Origin: Lentinula raphanica | Lineage: Eukaryota > Basidiomycota > Agaricomycetes > Agaricales > Omphalotaceae | Direction: 5' to 3' | Assembly (NCBI GenBank): GCA_027919835.1 | Contig: JANVFP010000040.1 | Coordinates: 186,001 to 250,000 of the forward strand | Length of the DNA stretch: 64,000 bases | Part shown: in pieces, positions 28,052 to 40,472 of the stretch | Layout: each line of letters begins with the position of its first letter | Position numbering within the stretch: position 1 is the stretch's first letter | The notes under the pieces: generated by a model | What the model was told of the DNA's origin: nothing | The model's database searches: none | The model's input: only the letters and a program-made list of their open reading frames with translations | Translations under genes and position numbers: made by a program

Positions 28052-29983
28052 TCAAATCTCAACGACCCTCCGGAGCATTCGATCCACCTTGTCGGAATCT
28101 AGATACTGGGCGGTATTGTGTTGCAGCTCATGCTGAATTCTATGCAACTTGACCAAGAACTCAGTCCCAAGCTTTCTACCCTCCTCTTCCGTCAGAGGTT
28201 CACGCCTTAGACAAAGCTCCTTGACGGCTAAGACTAGCATTCGATGGTCGACAAAGCTGGAGGTCCTTGCTAGCACGACGACATCGGCAGGAGAAGCAAG
28301 TTGGAGGATCTGTGTGACCGCCAGATTGCGAATGTCGTCCATTCCCAAGGCAGAAGAGACTTTGAGAACCGACGTCCAGCCTTCGATGTTTCGTATCTCA
28401 AGGGTACCGTACGTCCTAGATTGAAAAAACATCGTCATTAGATATTATCCTGAGCAGGAAGTTTCGGAAGATTACTTTGGGTAGAAGATTCTGAGCAACC
28501 ACTCAAGCTCAGACGGTTCCAGACCGTAGCAGTTGAGATCAACGACTTGAGGAAGATATAGGCCAAAAATCCTGAAGGCTTTGGCGCGCGAGAAGAAATA
28601 GGCATGTACCCTGAACAGGACGTTGTGGACCTATGTAAATATACAGAGATTTCAGGGAAGAAGTATTTTGATAAGATTAGGAAAACTTACCCGCAATTCA
28701 ATATTCCCATCCACGAGGTAGAACTCTTCATGAGGACGATCATTTATCGAGCGCACAACATGAGATAGTTGAGGCGTGCGTCCTTGTTCACCACTAGATT
28801 GAGGTTGATGCTCATAGGAGCCAGCATCAGGAGCCTCAGTCCCAAGGTGTCGACCAGTCATAACTGGCGCCTCGGGCGTGAAAGCAAAGCCGTTATAGTA
28901 TTGATAGGGCTGAGCTGACGGTGTGGGACCTTGAGTTGCAGGTGACGAATGCATCCGATTAGGAGATGCATGCAAGCTGCGCGAGGGAAGTGAAGGATTG
29001 GGTGTCATCATAATAGGCGCGCTATATATAGGCGTTGCTGGGTTCAAAGGCAGAGGATGCGGGGTATATGGCCAAGGCGATGTTGGGCCGGGTTGTGAGA
29101 GAGGAATGCTGGGAAAGGACATCAGTCTTGGGGGATTCGATCCCCATAGAGGTGTCAAATGAGACAAATATGTCGGAATCACATTCGGAGGTGGATTATT
29201 GTGAGGTAAAGGAGTGGAATTAGGGAGAGGAATGGAGTGCAGAGCAGGAGCCTGAGTATGCTGCACGGGTGGATTTGACTCGGAACGAGGGTGGGGCGTA
29301 TCCCACCTCGGGAGCCTTCGGTTAGGCGTGTTCCATCTGACTCTGGGAGAAGGTATTTCACTGCCAGATGATTCCGGGGCTGGAGAGTTTTCAATGCCGT
29401 TGTCGCTAGCGATACCACGATTATGTGGTATCTGGAATTCAACCCTTCCAATAGGTGCAGCAGTATCAGATGAAGAAGGAACCGGGACATGTGAAGGTAC
29501 TATGTAGGTTGGGGTACCTAGAGGTAGAGGGGACCTAAGAGGTGGTTCTCTGAGTAATGGATTCATGTCCAGCGGCGTGTTCATTTCTGATGCTGGACCT
29601 GGTGTATGTTCGGGAGAATAAGAAGAATCTTCAGTCGCGCTTGGTGGAAGCGGTATAGCAACGCTATCAAAAGGGTCTCGTGGATATGCATGTTGTTCTC
29701 TGGAGTCGCTGCCTGAAGCCATCGGACGATCATTGTCGCTAGGTGGAAGCGCGTCAACATTCTGTCCATTCCACGGAGTAATTATGCCACCATTCGACGG
29801 AGTCCGCTCGGGTGCACGACCAGATATGTCGAAGGTATGTTGTATTCTGTCGCTGGCTGAAGCCATCGCCGGGCGATCATTGACGCTAGGTGGAAGCGAG
29901 TCAACATTCTCTTCATTCCACGGTGCGTTTATGCCACCATTCGACGGAGTTGGCTCGGGTGCACGACCAGATAGGTCAAACAT
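28052..29983 (-). CDS. BTB/POZ-like protein with long Pro-rich N-terminus
   Basis: Exons 29983-28691, 28630-28476 and 28415-28052 join in phase for 603 residues. The first 430 residues are Pro/Ser-rich and begin with two near-identical blocks of 49 residues. The C-terminal third follows the Agaricomycete BTB pattern: FYLVDGNIELRVHNVLFRVHAYFFSRAKAF, then LEWLLRIFYPK, then a helical part (WTSVLKVSSALGMDDIRNLAV, REPLTEEEGRKLG). The gene at 58340-59109 has the same introns at the same positions and the same motifs, so the two are paralogs. The first half of the BTB fold is short here. These proteins are usually thought to mediate dimerisation or cullin-ligase adaptor functions; no function is established for this group. 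Confidence 0.8.
29690..29983 (-). repeat. two 147-bp coding repeats at the N-terminus of the BTB-like gene
   Basis: Blocks starting FDLSGRAPEPTPSNGG and FDISGRAPERTPSNGG lie 49 codons apart and each ends with a DNDRP or VNDRP segment, indicating an in-frame tandem duplication. Confidence 0.85.
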
Positions 29984-30864
29984 GTTATCGCGGAATGAGG
30001 AGTAGCAGAATGTGGGTCCTCGTAATCATCGCCTTGAATCCCACGTTATTCCCAATATTCCCAACTTATACAAAAGCTGTTGAACTTTGATACCATTGAG
30101 CGCCGGCGAGTACGAGTTGGCTATGGACATCTAATTCAGTCTACATGGTGCAAGAACCGCGTTTTGGCCCACGCACCTAGATAGTCTCATGAGCCAGAGA
30201 AACTTCGTGCCAGGCGATACAACGAACGCAAGGGAGAGCCTGAGCAACGTTGATTCTTGAAGATGCAGCTACAAGCAAGCAAGCAAGTAAAAAAGCAGAA
30301 CGATATGACCGGATGCTTATGTGTAGGATGTGGACTGATGTGGATGGCTGAGTGACGGTGAAGCACTAGGATTTAAGGTTTTTCTGAAGTCCAAGATAAA
30401 GAAAATTCAACACTGCCACATCGCTTCACGAAGTGCAGACACTTCAAAAAATAACATAGGGCCTTTGGCAGTTCAATATATTCACGGAGCTACTGCATTC
30501 AAACAGTGAGTATATGTGAGCAAAGTCGGATTGAAGCTCGAAGTAGTATGATACATAGACTGCTAAAGAATGCGCATTTCAGTTGTCCCCAAACTCCAAA
30601 CTCTAACTAGCGTTCAAGTTTTTGCCTGTCTGCAAAATATAGAAAGTTCAAGCATTATCATACCGGATTGTTAGCCTTCATGATGACTTACACTGGTTTG
30701 ATAATCCACTGTAGAGATGCGATTCCTAGTTATAACAATCGGTTGAAGAGCTGTTGGGACTGATTCAAATTGATCAGCTCAAATTTCGAGACCTTGTCTG
30801 ACGATCCGTGCACATGCCTTTGACTGAATGAACCGATTCATTTTCATCCTGTACCAGAGGGTTC
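29984..30864. other. intergenic, promoter side of the BTB-like gene
   Basis: No open frame above 66 codons. It lies between two leftward genes and should hold the promoter of the BTB-like gene and the 3' flank of the membrane-protein gene. Confidence 0.5.
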
Positions 30865-32889
30865 TTATATGAGCTCTAGTTGCGCGCACAGTCGATTTAG
30901 AAGTCGTACCAAGTTTTCAGTATCAGGGGTTGAAATTTGAGTTAATCCAAAGTCAGGTGGGTCAGCTTCAACGTTTGTGTCTCGGCTTGAACCTAGGACA
31001 AAACTTGCTCCCCTGGCAAAGGAATGTCCACTCTGCTGGATGATGCGACCAACTTCCGAGTCTGTGATAGTTCTATCGAGCTTTCTCCGTAGAGAAGAGC
31101 GTGTATTGAGCCTGAGAGAAACGGTTCAATGGTGACAGGTAGCATCCTGGCGCGATAATATGCTTACATCGCAGCTATAGTAGAGCAGAAAATTTCAACA
31201 AACCCATACCAAGTGGTGAAAGGAGTTCGACTTGACTTACCCATAGTGATGAAATATAACTTGCTCAGACACATATGAAATGCGATCCTGCAGCAAAAGT
31301 GAGATAGAAGTGTCTAGTCCGGTACGAGGTTACGAACCAAGTCAATTTCGTAGGTTCTCCCACATAGAAGGCCAAAGAGAGGACTTGTACGATGGTTAGC
31401 AAGACACCCCGTGTAATCGTATACGCGTGTAGCCTGAGCAAGATAGTATCGGTCCTATATGGTTTAATCAGGACTCAGAGCATGTATGAACAGGATATAT
31501 CGCTGTTGTACCTTGGTACACCTGTTCGTGACGCCCGAAGTGACCAGGCTAAGGCTATAGTGGCAACCACCTCACATAGCGTGGTCACAGCATTCTCAAG
31601 GGCGACAACAATCTGAAATGTCGCCCCATAAATAGAGTCTTCGATGAGACTAGTGAGTGAAGCCTACCTCGTTATGTTGAGGGGTAAACCCGAGCTTCGC
31701 GAAGAAGTTTGAGTGGATAGATATGATGACCGACACTGTGATAGGGGGATCAGTCATTCGACTGGCACAGAGACAGCGAAGAATTCGTACAGATGCTTAT
31801 GACTGTAGTCAATAGTACATGAGCACTCGGCTTAGGAGGAACTAAAGAAGGACTCACGAAGGGCCAGGATATTGGAGCCCACCTGAAGAGCATCATCATT
31901 GATTAGCGCGACGCATGAGATTGGAGGTTCTCGTTCCCTACAATGAATGCCACGACACTCCAGTGGACCTGTTTGACTATTACATTACAAGCCCAAAGCC
32001 AAATTTAGGTCTGATCGTGTTTTCTCTCCATGTTTTCTGAATGTTACTCACGCAGATGCACACGCGAAGCGAAATAGAAATCCACCCTGAATAGAACATG
32101 TCAGTGATACTTTAAAACTTAGAAAAGATGGTACGACGAAAAAGAAAACGCGCAATTGGAGGGAGCGGATGGAGGGCCTGGTCGACTTACACAAATATAA
32201 TCAATGCTGTGAATAAGATTTCCAGATCGAACAAACTGCAACATTGAATTCGAAGACAAAATCAGCAGACTGTTTTTCGGTTGCATTGAAAATAGAAAAG
32301 TTCATTACGTTTCAGGAGTAGTGAATATTGTCACATCTCCAAAGTGGGTAACCTGGAGTAGTGAGAGGTGGTCAAGAATCAACCCGACAAAATGGTGGAT
32401 AAGTTTACCAGATATGAATGCAAAAGTCCAACGTCAAGATATGTCGTAGCCATGTCCATGAGACTGTTTGAAGATTGAATATCAGATTTTTGACTGAGTC
32501 TATAGCGGACATCCGCCAAGGGAGGCTTACAAAACAGTTATCACCTAAAAGTCGCCTATATCAGCATAGAATGATTCCAGAAATGCTTGCAGCGCACCAC
32601 CGCTCGAAATACCCATCTATCACGACTTAGAATGATATACGTCCATAACTGAACAACTGATATCCCGAACAATCTGCGAAGACATGGCACTTGAGCCACT
32701 GACATGTAGTACTTCAAACAACGACTACCCTAGGGAAATGATAACGCCTTGTTCAGGTGGTGAGCTGATGAAGTTTCTTCGCTATGAACATCACTAGCAC
32801 TTACCGTAAAAGAATGCATCGAACGTAGCAGAAAGATCAACGCCCATTACTGGGAAGGGCATCGTCGGTGGACTCGTTGTGTTCGACAT
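30865..32889 (-). CDS. multi-pass membrane protein of the DUF6534-like Agaricomycete family, 15 exons
   Basis: There is no long ORF, but 15 exons chain in phase from the ATG at 32889 to the TAA at 30867-30865: 32889-32805, 32698-32598, 32555-32545, 32463-32409, 32352-32309, 32235-32191, 32086-32052, 31976-31942, 31882-31858, 31735-31668, 31612-31512, 31454-31326, 31287-31241, 31174-31168 and 31111-30865 (344 residues). Diagnostic pieces are GISVVQLWTYIILSRDRW, LFDLEILFTALIIFVVDFYF, IALAWSLRASRTGVPRTDTI, LRLHAYTITRGVLL and SKLYFITMAAMLNTRSSLRR. The order matches the seven-helix DUF6534 family as I know it, which is expanded in mushrooms and has no known function. Two exons are only 11 and 7 nt. 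The exon 2 acceptor is ambiguous (32698 or 32656; both keep phase). Confidence 0.82.
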
Positions 32890-34070
32890 CTCTGTTAACA
32901 CAAAAGGAAAGAAGGGGACATAAGGGTCTCTCGAGAAAAAGGTTAGAAGCCTTAAATACTAGGTAACGCGAAGGAGTCCCTGTGTTGCATTTGAGAATAA
33001 AAAGAAGCATGTTTCGAAAAGGCAGAGATAAATATAAACCTTTTTTCATTGAGGAGTCCTTGAGAAGCTCGTATGTCACAGAACAGGGAAATCTTCTATG
33101 ATTCGGAGGGAATTTTGTTGCACATACGTCGACAAACATCGGAGACGAAAGCAGCTGGCTCGAGATCGTTCACACATGGAACTGCCTGCCAGTTGGCAGC
33201 TTGTGCGCAGGAACAGGAAAGGCCTCCCTTCCAATAGCGGTGCCGGTCAAATATAGATCGAAGTTATATGTACAAAGCCACGAGCAGTGCATTACGGGAA
33301 CAATCCTGGGGTAGATGCGGGGGTTGCCAAGAGAAGCGTTCATGTTATCAGGACAGAAAGGAAGGGGTGCTCCGAAACCGAGGAAATGGCACGGAGGATG
33401 TATTGGAGGACGAGCTCTACCTTCAGGATAGAAACCACGTTTGCCCGCACATTTTGTCGGGAGAACTTGACATGCCACGAGGTCGCGTGAGCAGTGGTGC
33501 CATGAAAGGACCTTTATCGATTCCGAAGAAAACAGACTGAATATCGAAAACTTGATCTCACAGATAATCGCCTGCTATCGCTAGTCGTAGATATGGCGCG
33601 GATTCACGAGTTTTTTTTCTTGAGCGAAAAGGTACGTGCTGGCGATTGATCGTCAATAGTGACATTGCTACCATCCGCATGGAGAGAGAGACTCCTGTTC
33701 TTCTGCGGGGTGCCTCCGTTATTCTGTGGTAGCTATAGCAGTCACATGAGGAAGCCCAGAGACCCATCGATAGAAAAACAAGAAAAATCTACTGTTGGCT
33801 GTTGGAACAACTCGAACCAAATTGCACCCGGACTCTCTCTTTCTTCCCAGGCATCTATGCCAACGCCGAACAAACCGAAGTCCGAAGAACCTACGAACTC
33901 TCACCCGAACTCTTGCAACTAGGAGCAATGCACTTGCCCATTGCTTTGGAACCGCAACACATGACTGAAGTGTAATACTGAACGGTACCAGTAGCGGGAG
34001 ACATCAGGCGCATTATAGATGTCTGAAGATTTTGATTAACTTACAAGTATGATTAGTATCGAGGGGTGTA
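32890..34070. other. 1.2-kb region without a supported gene
   Basis: Overlapping frames at 33170-33540 on both strands and at 33659-33928 have no motif or splice support. Part of it is the promoter of the membrane-protein gene. Confidence 0.45.
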
Positions 34071-35810
34071 CTATCTCACACGTCCTTCGTCTAATTTCAC
34101 TCTATGGTAGAACATTCGTGTCCAGTCATCGAAGATAGTCGGTAAACACCCTATGAATCCATCGAAGAGTCTCAGCAGTGCGAAGAATCGAGATGCAAAA
34201 AGCCGACAAGGAGACTGAAAGAATTTCAATAGAAAATGGAGACCGGGAGAAACTCACAGTGTAAACAATCCTTCCCGGGCTCTAGATGAGCGTCTGGCCG
34301 TTGCATAGACACATCCCACACGTCAAAATAGTGCCACTTGGCGCCTTTTGCGCCCGCGGGCCTCCGTTCATTCATAACATGTATTGTGCGATTCCACAGC
34401 TCATTATGGGCTTTGAATAGATCCCAGTCCCATCGGGAACGCTGCTTCTTCTCGTCTGCGGAGGAGACTGTGTCCTTGAGACGTTGGACGAGGTTTTGTT
34501 CTTGGAGCCGGGCGTCAGCCATGTCCTTGTAAGGAAGAGTATGTTCTTCACATTTGGGGTGACCTGGGGAAGTTGAGCGGTAGTAGATAGAGGTCCTCTC
34601 GATAGGCGAGAGACGGCTGGTGACTAAGTCAATCTACCGGTAGTATTATATGAGTGGTTTGTAAACAGAGTCGGTGGAAGCGTACCATACGGGGATAGGT
34701 ATCTTCCAGAAGTGCTTGTTCTTGTTTGTCTGTAGGAGCCCGCAGCATTGCGAGCTCATGGCGCGACCACTAGTGAAGGATTGTCAGTTTGTGCATCATC
34801 AACTCGTTCTGAGCAAAAGCGTACATGAGCACCAGCATTGATCATCACCAAAGTATCCTCTGTGACAGAAGCCTCTTCGCCTGATCGTGGCTTCGCAAGC
34901 CATTTGAGATGGTCTTCCCATCCTTCGACTCGTCTAAACTTGTGGTACCAGTTATAGTTTGGTTTCGCGTTGGTAATGGCCCGGATATCTGTCTCCCCCA
35001 ACCCCATATGATCTTCGAGCAAAGTGAAGAATGGACGTTCCATACGCGATTGAGGGACGCCAGCTTTCTCCTGGAGGATTTTAGTCATGGCTGAAGTTTT
35101 CGAAAGGACAAATTGCTCGACATTTGCGACTCCAGCTAGTGGTAGATGTTTGGGGTTAGAATCGAAGGTGATGTTGAGGTGTCGAAAAGTGTAGTATATA
35201 GCATGCCAGTGTTGTCGGCTAATGGAGTCTGTAAGCCCAATAAACCTTCGAACTTGGTAACACCCATGAGAATGGTAGACTCACCGCCGACGAGCACCAA
35301 ACCTCCAGGGCTTTTCAGCATACGCACGACGAAGTCCACTGGGTCATATTCAAGAAGCAATCCTCGGCCAGGAACCCATTCCCAGTTTAGCGTGTCAACC
35401 AACCGCTGGCCTTCCACTTTCTTTTTCTCTTCCCCGTCCAATTCGCCAAAAGGATCATATATACCACAACCGTCCCAGACAGGATGCCAAAGATTTGAAT
35501 AAGCTATCTGGACGTCCTGAAGAGTCTTAAAAGGGTCTTTTCGAGGGTGCCATCTGCCACGTCCGCATTCATACGACTGGCAATACAACGGTGGTGGTGC
35601 GGCAGGTGCAATTTTGATCACATCGTGTTGTTCTTCTATTTCAGTGGCATCATATACCTCTTCGCCTTCTGGAAAATTAAATTGGCGTAGGGATTGTTTA
35701 GCGACACGACTGGAGCCCAAAATCCAATTAGCGAGTGGGTGATGGAAGTTGTAAAACAAGAAGGCCGAGAGCAGGAGGAATGGAATCCGCAGCTTGGATC
35801 GTGGCGTCAT
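34071..35810 (-). CDS. PC-esterase / trichome-birefringence-like protein, one-base frameshift
   Basis: Exons 35810-34825, 34769-34686, 34633-34258 and 34150-34071, stop TAG at 34073-34071. The ATG at 35810 is followed by a single hydrophobic anchor (IPFLLLSAFLFYNF), so a type II Golgi or secretory membrane topology is likely. The esterase block I variant is LVLVGGESTIL (GES in place of the usual GDS). The distal catalytic block is DVSMQRPDAHLEPGKDCLHW followed by CLPTIFDDWTRMFYH, restored across the last intron. This fold O-acetylates or deacetylates glycans in plants and fungi. Exon 1 is broken: TPNIYH ends in TAG at 35136-35138, while the downstream AGVANVEQF frame is shifted; total exon length is 1526 nt, one base short of a full frame. 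Either a recent pseudogene or a sequence error. Confidence 0.82.
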
Positions 35811-36211
35811 TATTGTGTGAGGCAGAGCTCGTTGAGCTTGCGTTCCACCTGCTGCTAGAAAGATTGGTGTTGCGCTCGTTGTCGAGGTTAGGAGGAGAGT
35901 TGTACAAAATTTAACATTATGATTTAGCAAAATGTAATGAACACGGGAAGGACGGCGCCAAGCATAAAAATTGTTCGTGATCGAAGTCCCGGTTTACTCA
36001 ATTTTAGTATACACTTTCGAACCTTTTCAAACACAATCGATTTGAGGTGCTATGTACTACGAACACCGTGAACTGCGATGATATTTGTTAATACAGGGAG
36101 TGCAAGAGGAGATATAAGTTATGAGTTCTGGTTGGACCACTGGATATCAGAAATCTGAATGATCACTAGCAAGCTGGGGCGTACCTTTTGAATGATCGTT
36201 CCGCAAACCAT
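35811..36211. other. intergenic, no gene
   Basis: The 400 bases between two leftward genes are AT-rich, with no frame of note. They contain the promoter of the PC-esterase-like gene. Confidence 0.5.
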
Positions 36212-37170
36212 CTAGCCGTCCAGGAAGAATCCGTGCTTCAGGAAGAATCCGTGCTTCAGGAATAATCCTTCGCATAGGAGTAGATGGTCAGGAAACTCGC
36301 TGACGAGACCTTCCCAGTCACAATTTGTACACGCCACTATTTTCGGACCAGCGGTGTGTACGGCAGAAATGTGGGCTGTAATACCCTCTCCTCCTCCATA
36401 AATACAATATCCACAATCGCAAATCAAGTGATCGTTCATTGAACTCTCTAGCGGCAACGAGTAGAAGCGAGTATGGTCACAAATCAGGTGTCTTCGAATA
36501 TCCTCGACGTATGTAGTGATCACTGCGGTGCACTGGGAGATGGGACATCGGATTGTTTGAACATTGACGATGCGTCGCATACGTGTGTCTTGCAACCGGA
36601 GAGAGGAATAGTATATCTTGGAAGTCCTCAAAGATAGTGAGTCGTGGAATCGTAAAGTGTTCTCTTTCGGGCTATGGCGACTCAGCACCGGGTGTCCAGA
36701 AGGACTGGCGTGATACCATGCTGAAGCTGGTTCTAATATGAAGATATCTTGAGACGATACGTGAGAGAACGGCGAATAGAAGGAAGAACTGTGAAGAGAA
36801 GAAAGAGCGGTATCTGTTCCAACCTGCAGTGTCGAAGGATTCCTTTCATATTGAGCATTCTCGTAGCGAAGTCTCAAGTTGTACGATACCATGACTGATT
36901 GCATTTCGGTCTGTCTAGTAGTCCATACGGGTGCAAGCTGTTTCGAGCGAGGGGGAAGCAGGCTGAGTTCTTGAACGATTCCGCATTGAGAGCTGGAAAG
37001 GCGTCGTCTTCGACCTGTGTGTATCTGGGTAGCTCCGATGGCATGCGTTCAACCTGTTCAAGCCTTCGCGTCAGAGCAGTCAAGTCTATGAAGGGATGCT
37101 CGCCTGAATCTTCGGTCTCAGACCGCGTCATGTAGGGAGGCCGAGGCAAGGTATGTATATCGTCCGACAT
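36212..37170 (-). CDS. hypothetical protein with a three-part Cys/His finger module
   Basis: Two exons, 37170-36890 and 36788-36212, join in phase (285 residues) through a 101-bp intron with GTATCG donor and TTCACAG acceptor. The N-terminal part is polar and unstructured. The C-terminal third has three metal-ligand-like units: CPISQC with HLICDH (CX4C, HX4H), CDC with HISAVH (CXC, HX4H), and CTNC with HLLLC (CX2C, HX3C). The protein at 46549-47662 has the same three units with identical spacing, so the two are paralogs. The last codons carry an in-frame 18-nt duplication (KHGFFL repeated, near 36216-36254). It may bind nucleic acid or protein through zinc fingers; the family is unknown to me. 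Confidence 0.72.
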
Positions 37171-37721
37171 GAGAGCTCAAAAGACTGGGCGAAGATGGAA
37201 ATTGTGAATGATTCTTGACTTTGAGAGAAGAGCCTCCTTATATAGAGGTGACTTGCAGGGTCATTGTTGTCCATCTTGAGGTCAAACAATTGCTGGCCAG
37301 GAAACTTTGACCGCAGAGGACGAAGACAAAAATGAATTTTGCAAGCGATGAGTGATGGCCACGCTTTACATAATCAGCCACATGACCAGCATGTCACCGG
37401 CAATGCCCGGCCGAACACGGCAATGATGAACTGCCAACAGTTCGAAAACGTTTGTCGTTGACGTTCTTCTCCTCCTGGTTCCAACATACATTTCTTGACA
37501 TTGATGATCCTCTATGCTTCCGTTATGCTGCTACCCCTTGAACTCTACGGATAACACGCGCTCAACGGCGCTCATAATCGACAAGCCCGGCATTTGAAAC
37601 CTATTTATTGAATCTCCATCTCCATCCTTATCCTTGTCTTTATTCCTCAGCATCTCTCCGTTTGAACGACCTTGGAACTTTGCTGCACCTGTGCACTCGG
37701 CCTCTTTTACTGTGACCTTCA
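37171..37721. other. divergent promoter region, 551 bp
   Basis: It lies between the leftward finger-protein gene and the rightward DUF2235 gene, and no coding sequence is evident. An antisense frame (37531-37773) overlaps the start of the next gene and is not supported. Confidence 0.5.
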
Positions 37722-40169
37722 ATGGCTCAGAACGATGACAAACGCGACAACCAGCGCGACGATCTGTTGACAAACCTCAAGAGAACGCCGAGTTCGCCTC
37801 CAGAGTACTCTCACCAAGTGCAGCGGGATGATACTCGTCTGCCGTCGGCTAAGAGAAGGCTTGAAGATGTGATACCAAAGACTCATGGGCATAGGACGCT
37901 TGTGCTTTGTTTTGATGGTACAGGTATGTTCCAAAATCGTTGGATACTGTGCCACAGTAGCAATTAACATCAATATTAATTCATAACAGGAGATCAATTC
38001 GACGAAGATGTACGCTGAAACCCTTTTTTTTTGATCACATACTGACGATGCGATACCCAGAATTCCAATGTAGTCAATCTATTCTCTTTGTTGAAGAAGG
38101 ATGACCCGTCGCAGCAATTAGTCTACTACCAAGTATGTTCGATTTATGCTTTAGCTTGCCCTCGAGTACTAAGCTCCTTTACACTTTGTACTATGTAGTC
38201 AGGGATTGGAACGTATACCATACCTCAAATAGCCCAGCCATGGATGGCCAAACTCCACAGAGTCGCAGATATGATGGCTGGCTTTCATCTTGATGCACAC
38301 GTTATGAGTACGTTCCTTCGTCCTTCGACATACTCATACTAAACATTTCCTCCAGCTGGCTACGAATTCTTGATGCAAAATTGTTCGTGATACATGCAAA
38401 CATTGCATTTGCGAAGGAACTGACATAGGCCTCGCCATAGACAAAGCAGGAGACAAAATCTGTATATTCGGGTGAATAACATGCTCTGCTCCAGGACAAG
38501 ACGTGTCATACTCATGTTCTTTTTTCGTAGATTTTCTCGTGGTGCCTATGTACGACTTCTCTCTGAACGCTGATAGCTGTATCTGATATTCTGTGCAGAC
38601 TGCCCGTGCCTTGGCAGGAATGTGCGTTCGTTCCTGTCATTCCACTCACGACATTCTAACCAACATAAATGATCAGGATCCACAAAGTCGGTTTACTGCC
38701 ACGGCACAACCACCAACAGGTACCTTTCGCGTACAAGATGTACTCGAGGGAAGATGAAACCGGCTGGCGACTTAGCACCGCTTTCAAGAAGTCGTTTTGC
38801 ATAGACATTGATATCGACTTCCTAGGCCTCTGGTATGTGACTATTTTTGTTTGCCCTGGGTATCTCCGAAAGCTTAAGCTAACTCTCCGGAACAGGGATA
38901 CTGTGGGTTCAGTAGGGATCATACCTAAACGATTGCCGTTCACGAGTTCGAACACCTCCGTAAGGTACTTTCGACACGCTCTCTCTCTTGACGAGCATCG
39001 TGCCCGTTTCGTTCCGAGTCTCTGGGATCATTCTCTGGCCAATCGTCAATACCACAAGAAGCATTTGAGCTTCAATTTTGGACTGCCTCGTGGAGTGATG
39101 CCCAAGTCGAACGGGCTCTTCAGGAAGCAATCACATATCGGAGGGAGCCATGCTGCTCAATCAGGGGAATCTCATTCAGCAGCCAGTGTCGCTCGCGCTG
39201 ATACTACTAATAATGGCCCCGCGATGAAGACGCTTCGTCAACTCGAACAAGAGTTCGATGCGATGAATGGCTTCGATCCTGATATAGAAGAAGGTCAGAC
39301 CCCAACAGATGTTGAAGAAGTGTGGTTTGCTGGATGCCATTGTGGTGAGCTTTCCATTCTGATCGTTTTAGTTACCGTACTGACACTGAGCAATGTACAG
39401 ATGTCGGAGGAGGCGCAGTAAAGAATGATACACGCAACTCACTTGCGCGGATCCCTCTTCGGTGGATGATCAGGGAATGCTTTAAAGCGGACACAGGAAT
39501 CATGTTTCATCGAGAATTGCTCAAGCAGGTCGGTTTGGATCCGGATGCACTGTGGCCTCATGTTAAAGAACGCCCTCCGCTTGCCAATCTCGATGAGATG
39601 CATAATGACATCGCGTCAGTTTCTGTGCATCCCTCAAACACACAACGGCGAAACACTTTGGTTGAAGACTTTTTCAGCGAAGAACACGAAGACATCAAGG
39701 ACGCGCTCAGTCCGATCAACGACATGCTGAAGACTGACCCCGGATGGTGGCTTTTAGAAATCATGCCGTACAAGATCAAGTACCAGAGGACCGACCGTGG
39801 AAATTCGGATGAGGATGAAACTTGCAGCATTCATGCGCAACACCAAGGGGACAGTGGTCACAGTGATCGAGCAGACGACGGCGGAAAGTGGGCTACCAAG
39901 ATCTTGTGAGTGTTTCATCAAGGATTTCGACTTCTTGATTACTCATTGATCCTCCTATGTACTTTCGTAGATGGGCGAACCTTGGCAAAGCACGACACAT
40001 ACCTTGCAAAGCACAAAGAGGCGTCAAGGTTCACCGGACTGTGAAGATTCGGATGGATGCTGAAGCAGGAGCGTTGGTTGATGATAGGGAGAAAGGCAAG
40101 GGAAAGGAGAAGGGGAAGAAATACGTACCACGTCCCAAATGGGATTTCAATCCGGTATGGGTGGATTGA
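37722..40169 (+). CDS. DUF2235 / Tle1-like alpha-beta hydrolase domain protein
   Basis: Twelve exons: 37722-37923, 37990-38009, 38061-38132, 38199-38307, 38356-38382, 38441-38471, 38532-38550, 38599-38621, 38677-38832, 38896-39344, 39401-39905 and 39971-40169 (603 residues, all joins in phase). The sequence RTLVLCFDGTGDQFDED near residue 60, YYQSGIGTYT, the nucleophile elbow GFSRGAYTAR, the WDTVGS segment and HCDVGGG are the hallmarks of DUF2235, related to bacterial Tle1 phospholipases. A serine hydrolase acting on lipids is expected; the substrate is not known and there is no signal peptide. Three exons are only 20, 19 and 23 nt, and the catalytic elbow is encoded by the 19-nt exon with its neighbours. 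All core motifs are intact. Confidence 0.9.
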
Positions 40170-40472
40170 AAACTTGGAATGATACGCACTTGCACAATGA
40201 AACAGAATTGCCAAAATGCGCCCACGATATCCCAGTGACCGATGCTGCGTCTTCTCTCAAAGCTATATGCTCCGGTCTTCCCGGAATCATTCGTCAAGGT
40301 ATGTATAAAACTACACAAACTTGCCGGAGATATACCTAGATATCCCTTGAAGCAACTTTCTCCCGAATTTCCGTTCCCATTCTGCAATCTGAACACTCCA
40401 TGTTTATCTCTCAGTGGCCGCAACTCTCACTGAAACTACCAAATCTACCCTCCGTCTGCTTCTCTTCCTAAC

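Noticed and set aside
33170..33928. Overlapping 70-100 codon frames on both strands
   Set aside because: None dominates, with no splice signals or motifs. Treated as non-coding.
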